Shown here: one piece after another, positions 58,560 to 64,000 of the stretch
How the letters are laid out: each line of letters begins with the position of its first letter
How positions within the stretch are numbered: position 1 is the first letter of the stretch
Origin: Phoronis australis
Lineage: Eukaryota; Phoronida; Phoronidae
DNA: 64,000 nucleotides
Assembly (NCBI GenBank): GCA_002633005.1
Contig: NMRA01000003.1
Span: 1,978,727-2,042,726, forward strand
Direction of reading: 5' to 3'
Position numbers and translations under genes: made by a program
Notes under the pieces: model-generated
The model's input: only the letters and a program-made list of their open reading frames with translations
What the model was told of the DNA's origin: nothing
The model's database searches: none

Positions 58560-59700
58560 TCACCTTGCAAAACACATTTAAAATACCTACGTTTTTACAA
58601 GCTGTATTACGATAAAATGTTGCCAATTTCGGACAAATATAATGGGCCAAATTACCTTTCTTCACTTTAGTGTCAAGGGCTTCTAAGGTTGCTGTGGCTC
58701 CTCTCAGTTTTTCAAAATATTGCCTGGTGGTGCTGTAGCCTACGGTACATAACTTGGATATGAGAAAGCATTAATGTCGAGCTATATATCTTTTATAAAA
58801 AATGAGGAAGTAAAATATCTCTTTTTCACCACTTTGGCCTAAATTGGCGAGATTTTACCTTAGTATGCTCTTGGTGAATTATTGGAGACCATCTGCAAGC
58901 GCATTATGACGGATGTCCTAAACCAGTTCTTTTTAAATCCTGCATCTCACAAGGCCTTTCCTATTACTAGTTTTGAACGGCGGCTATCATTCTTTCATGG
59001 CCACAAGTTTGATCCAAGTTGGAAAGATCATTTACTCGGGACTAAATTTATTACAGTAACAAATTTACGACAGAGCAAAAGACCGCTACGCGTGCGTACT
59101 AAAGTTAATTTGATTTACCTAACGAGGAGTAAATGATTCCACCGTGGTAAATTTTCATGCGAGTTCACGCGAGAATTGGACGGGTATTCTTCACGCAATA
59201 TTCCAACGACAACTGCGCGAAATCATAACTTCCCAACAAAAATCGTGGAAACCACTGGGCTCCCGAGGAAACGGAAATCCTCATCAGTTGGAGCGAGTCT
59301 ACAGTTCAGAGAATCCTTGACGGGAAGCATAGAAACAATGACGCGTACTAGCTCGTCGTGACAAGGCTAACACAAATGGATCACAAGCGGACGAGTGCCA
59401 CTAACAGTGCTGATAAATTAGCGCAAATTAGTATTTCACGCAACGCCATTTTCTATCCGAGTGTTTCGGTCAATGAGATAAAGTAACTCATTGGTTTCAG
59501 TAGGGAGAGCGACAACTCGTGTGCATTGGTCATCGTTTAATTTACGACGGTGGAACTTAAATACGTATAGTGAGAAGGCTACTGTTACCACAGTCGTCTT
59601 GTCGCCGTAACTTAGGTATGCTCTTGCCCCAATTTGCTCCGGACTAATACATATGAGAAAAAGGGGATTTGAATTACTAAATACTTTGTGGCTACTTTTT
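58560..59700. other. Tail-to-tail intergenic region
   Basis: Between the TBCD 3' end and the transporter's stop. TTTATT at 59047-59052 gives an AATAAA on the minus strand and could end the transporter mRNA. An 84-codon plus-strand ORF (58882-59136) has no recognisable motif. Confidence 0.4.
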
Positions 59701-62700
59701 CTAGGAATGAACATAATGTGTGCTCCTCGACTGCCTCCGTCGTTCCACTGACGTCACGGGTTCATTCTTTGGCTTGTGTAAGTGCATCTGACAGATCGTC
59801 TGAACGGTCAAATCCCAGTTCTTGGGCAGTAAATTCAACATGAACCCGATGACAGTTAGTATGGCTGAAGCTATTTCGGCCCCGCTGAAGGTGAAGGTCT
59901 TCCAGATTATGTCAGAAACTAAAAAAGTGAGAATATTGTTGTGACATGGGGTAGGGGAGCGGGGAGGTGGCATAAAATCAGTGTCCTTTTATTCACACTG
60001 GCGGCGGTGATATAGTTTGGTCTCCAGCATTGTCTTTGAACCCCAATTTTGTGAAGTTAAGTAACACCCATTCGCAACGACAGAACTCATTATTTTAGCA
60101 AAATTCCGTCGTTTCAACTAAAGATCTCGAAATATAATTTACTTAATCAGTGAATTGAGGTACAGATTCATGAGAGTAAAATATCGATTGAAAGTTGTTC
60201 GAAAATATAAACGTTATGTAAATATTGTATCGTGTTCTTGTGTCGTTCGATGTTTCATTATGTCAAGGTGCAGTGCTACCCCAGGACTGCCAGGTTGGTA
60301 TTTCGAAATCTTGAAAGGGCGTCATGCGAAAATAACGAATCAAACCGTCATGGAGTAGAATTTGCTAACCTTCGTCACCTGATAAATTATCACAATCTAA
60401 CACCATGATGTATCGAAATTATTTATGTAATTTCAATGTTGTTCATCTAATTAAATCCACGTGCATTGTCAACTTTTAAAAACAATTGTTTTAGTTCAGG
60501 TTTTGAGTGTTACCCTCTGTTCTTGTTTTTTATACGGTGAGGTTGCGTTCCTATGACACGATATTGAAAAAACACGAACCTAAAAGGAGTTCATTGATTG
60601 TTTTCACAGGAAGATTCGTCGTCCCAAACTTCATTGATTTATTCTCCAGTTTAAAGTTTGTGATCTGGGTACGAGTGATTAGCGCTGCACATGACCCAAG
60701 ACTTACCTGCGCATAATGGTATACTAAAAATCAGTCCCAGAGATATGAACACTTGGTGTGCCCGTAGAACTCCAAAGATGGAAACCAAATGGAATACTGC
60801 AAATAAAATGTTCCATCTGAGCTAAATGGTTAGACATCTCAGTAAATGCTAGCCGCACAGGACGCGGCGTCTGCCTCGGTCGCCCATACTTATGCATGGC
60901 AGTGACGATGTCACGGAAAAAGTTTCCCAGGTAAATATGTTTCCGGGGAACGTATATTTTAGCTTATTGCTAACTACATAAAAAATAAATCACTGCAATA
61001 AATAATTCTGGCAAATATAGACTTACTCGAAAAAAAAACTCTCCCCATATCCTCGAATTAAGAGAAAAGTCATGCGAAGAATGGTGACAACTTATTACAG
61101 ATTACCTTAGACCATAGTAACATGACAACCGATAATTATCACCTGGAGCTGGTGATAACTTTGAGTGAAAACCAGAAAGCCCAACAATTTTAAACTAAAC
61201 TGTTAATAAACTTTGTTCTTTTTTGATGTCGGTTGTCACTTCGTGACTTTCAACACTAGTAGTCTATGGACAGCCATACGCGTGATGAGTTAACAAGATT
61301 GGAATTCCGTTTAGCGAGCAAAACCCGAATTCGGTGCCTAGAATTTTTCGATATAGCGGCAAACATTATGAAGTAAGCCTTGGTGGTCAGCGTTTTGTAG
61401 TTGTTAAGTTGTTATGAATTATTTGCGGCAATCATGCCGTGAAATAGTTACTGCTGCGCAGTGAGAGCCGCAATGATTCACATAACGCAAGAACTTCTGT
61501 CACACGGCAAGTCATGTGATTTTAAATTGGAGAATGATTGGCCGTATGACTGAAGCTTGTGCATGCGCAGATAGCGTTTACATCCGATGGAGATTTTAAG
61601 CTGCGAAAATACCCGAGATGTTCCGGATGGGCTTTGGTCGCGGATGGCAAATATTATTCAGGATGGAAGTTGGTCAAAATAGTGACATTATCGTCGTGGT
61701 TATTAACAAGCTGTGATAAAAATGCACAAGCCAAATTAATTAAATTTGTTTATTATGCTCCTGCCCTAAGAGAGAAAACTGTTGGTTCCTCTAATCAGTA
61801 AACTACTAAGTTTTGTTTTCCTACCTTAGTTGATGGGTACACAACTGGTTACGTTCACTTTTTGTGTATTTCTTGCGACTTTAATGTATTTTTGCATATT
61901 TGTTGCACTATAGGCCAGTGGCCTCGAAGTATATGTAATTAAGAAACTAAGATATTATTGTGGCGAGACAAAAGTGGATTTTTCTGAGGTCGGGTCCAGC
62001 GCGGATTCGACTAACCTGGAACCTTCGCACTTTCAGTCAAACGATTTTCTGACGAAGCTAAATCCTACTATGTTTAGTTGCCTAAAACGAAATTGAAGTT
62101 GGCCTTTTACTCACCGTGACGTAAGTCAGCTAGGGGTCTCATTATGTTCTCTACCATGACAGGAATCTATTTCCGTTAGGGTTATACTCAAGTCATAGGC
62201 AATGCTTTTATAAATCAGTGCTGTATTGGTAAAATTAGAGGTAAGTAGGCTCCCAAAGCTCACCGTATCACCTTGAGCACTGAACTTAACTTACGGTGCG
62301 TAGGCGCTACGTTCAAATCCCAAAAGGTGGTTGGCTGCGCCTACGTGCGCCTACGCCCCACTACAGCACTGTCGTATATTGCGCCATTTTTGAATCCGGA
62401 ATTTTAGGGTTGGCCAACCCCAATAAAATCTGGAGTGTTCCTTTAAGTCGCTGATGATTTCAACGTTCTTGTTGATAAAAGAAACGAATTCCTCGGAACA
62501 TTAAGATAGCGATTTGATTGGAGTAAAATGCTTACAATTTTCGTACTACAACTTCTCTCCCACCTAGATAGGCGCACGACGCACCAACCACAAACTTCCT
62601 CACCTAGATAGGTGCACGACACATCAACCACAAACTTACTCACCTAGATAGGCGCACGACGCACCAACCACAAACTCCCAGCGTACCGCCGTGCAGTTTT

Positions 62701-63564
62701 CTGCACCCGTGACACACAATGCAGCTAGAATGGGCGACATCAGCAGGGCCGCGTAAAATCCTGAACAAGAAAGAGAAGACGCAATGAAGACCTCGTAGAA
62801 GCAATATGAAAATGGCTACTGTGCTATCGTAGCGAAAGACTTGTTCTAAGCGGCAATATACCCGCGTTTCGTCGAAGAAACTAAATTTTGATTTAAATCA
62901 CTTACCTCAGTAAAATTGGTCTCAGCTTGTTCCAATGACTAAGATGAGAAGTGTTTTTTTGGTCTCGCAAAGACTGGATAGTCCATTATTATTCAAGAAC
63001 CATGCTCGGCGAATGACATGCCCTGACGAGTCTCGAGCAATAACAAAACTTCCAAGCCCAGAAGTCATAAGCATTACTCACTAAGAAACAATTTGAGATC
63101 ATATACAAATTTCATAAACGTAAGTGGTCTTAACCACAATTCGTTTTTGTGACCGAAGACAAGTTTATGATCGCTTTAAATCACAAGTACCAGAAAAAAA
63201 TAGTAAAAAACCAAGACGTTTCGTGAACCCTGAGAACATAGGCCTATTTGTGGCCTGGAAACTTGAAAATAATAATTCTTAACTGCAATAAAAACTCAAA
63301 TTCTACCGTTTTTCGGTTTACAAATTGCTGCTTTGAGTACGAAGTCCAGCCGTTTCGGTGAATCACCTTACCTGTAATGGACAAAAACATTGCGTATTGA
63401 CCGGTGGTCACCCGACCAAATACTCGGACAAAGAGGACTTTAAAACCAGCCATGCCTGACGCTGCTACAGGCACTAGTATTGACCCCCACATAGAGTTAG
63501 TGCCGAAACCGTCTTTATATATCATGAGGATACTCCCGGTCGTTCCAAATATGATGGCTACCAC
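59701..63564 (-). CDS. SLC35F3/F4-like transporter, last four exons (5' part outside window)
   Basis: Exons on the minus strand: 63564-63372, 62760-62644, 60796-60707, 59918-59701. Phases are 0, 1, 1, 1, giving 205 residues to the TAG at 59703-59701. Conserved pieces: IIFGTTGSILMIYKDGFGTN, AASGMAGFKVLFVRVFG, GQYAMFLSITGF, then hydrophobic segments in each exon (LISLGLIFSIPL-like) and a C-terminal GFMLNLLPKNWD matching the 'GF-LLLLPEEWD' end of SLC35F3/F4. At least five membrane-spanning stretches are visible. Human SLC35F3 has been linked to thiamine transport; substrate here is unknown. The exon 62760-62644 donor sits in a triplicated 40-bp repeat. No start codon is in the window. Confidence 0.88.
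62561..62680. repeat. 40-bp minisatellite that triplicates an exon end and its splice donor
   Basis: Units start at 62561, 62601 and 62641, exactly 40 bp apart, each reading CACCTAGATAGGYGCACGAC on the plus strand. On the minus strand each holds the exon end TATCTAG plus a donor: GTGAGT (62643), GTGAGG (62603), GTGGGA (62563). The first is the one that gives the correct protein and has the best consensus. Confidence 0.93.
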
Positions 63565-64000
63565 CTGAAGAAATAGAAAGCCATTGAATTATTAGTTTTG
63601 CTCATGACTTCAAGATGAATGTAGAAAGTTCATGAAAGTGATGAACTCGAGAGTGTTCGCCTATTTTCCAAAAGTGACTAACAATGAAATACATACGTCA
63701 TACTAAGCCCAAAGAATGAACCGACAATATTAAAAGTATCGGAAAGTTTGTGGGTGGTTTAGTTTTGGCAGGTAGCCTATCTTGTCCGTGGCACACAGGC
63801 GTATTTGCATTTGGCCTAACCGGAAGTTATGTCATTGCCGAGTTTGGCGTTAAAAACCTCCGCGCGGAATCATTTTTCTCATTCATCCAGTTAGTTAAAA
63901 TCAATGTTACGTGGATTAATTTTAACTGCTTTCATTAAATTATTAATGTAGCAGACAACTATGCATTTGAATTGATTTCAGACTTGCAAAGTCGTTTCAG
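63565..64000. other. Intron of the SLC35F-like gene, right edge
   Basis: No exon with a matching phase was found between 63565 and the window's end. The 62-codon plus-strand ORF at 63750-63938 has no recognisable content. Confidence 0.5.

Noticed and set aside
61137-61159. Small inverted repeat TTATCACC...GGTGATAA
   Set aside because: Eight-bp arms with a 7-nt loop are expected by chance in a window of this size.

Overview
The window is a draft-assembly piece of an animal nuclear genome. It has AT-leaning introns, canonical GT-AG splicing, long introns, and three runs of N (2285-2297, 8942, 47279-48081). Protein similarity points to an invertebrate deuterostome. Minisatellite arrays that start exactly at exon/intron junctions (27221-27430, 51128-51480, 62561-62680) resemble the 'mirage' minisatellites I recall from amphioxus genes, so a lancelet is my best guess. 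That guess is an inference, not a proof.

Four host genes could be read exon by exon, with codon phase agreeing at every accepted junction. (1) 15729 to 686, minus strand: an ADAMTS-family secreted metalloproteinase with signal peptide, propeptide, furin site, zinc motif, Met-turn, disintegrin/Cys-rich part and a TSP1-like repeat. Twelve exons are firm; a possible thirteenth (459-536) ends at an in-frame stop. Intron 1 is 9.1 kb and full of decayed repeats. (2) 31636 to 25920, minus strand: a complete eight-exon PIGQ (559 aa), the Gpi1-family subunit of the enzyme that starts GPI-anchor synthesis. (3) 33905-57961, plus strand: a complete 33-exon TBCD (1211 aa), tubulin-folding cofactor D, head to head with PIGQ across 2.3 kb. 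The N-gap at 47279-48081 lies inside intron 20 and removes no coding sequence. (4) 63564 to 59701, minus strand: the last four exons (205 aa) of an SLC35F3/F4-like transporter whose 5' part is off the right edge. TBCD and this gene converge tail to tail.

The gene-poor stretch 15.9-25.9 kb is a transposon graveyard. It holds a decayed Ty3/gypsy element (gag 20.99-21.85 kb, RT/RNase H 22.98-23.80 kb) split by an intron-bearing hAT-type dimerisation domain (22.0-22.87 kb), a DIRS/Ngaro-like tyrosine-recombinase scrap (24.53-24.66 kb) and unidentified gag-like ORFs (19.6-20.7 kb). Elsewhere there are LINE fragments, short inverted-repeat elements, one clean 527-bp hAT-like MITE with matching target duplications, foldback elements and several minisatellites.

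The genes have unrelated household or extracellular roles (matrix proteolysis, GPI anchoring, tubulin folding, membrane transport) and do not form a pathway. I found no sign of a new enzymatic system. The most unusual structure is the repeated growth of tandem arrays across splice sites, which creates strings of duplicate donors or acceptors.
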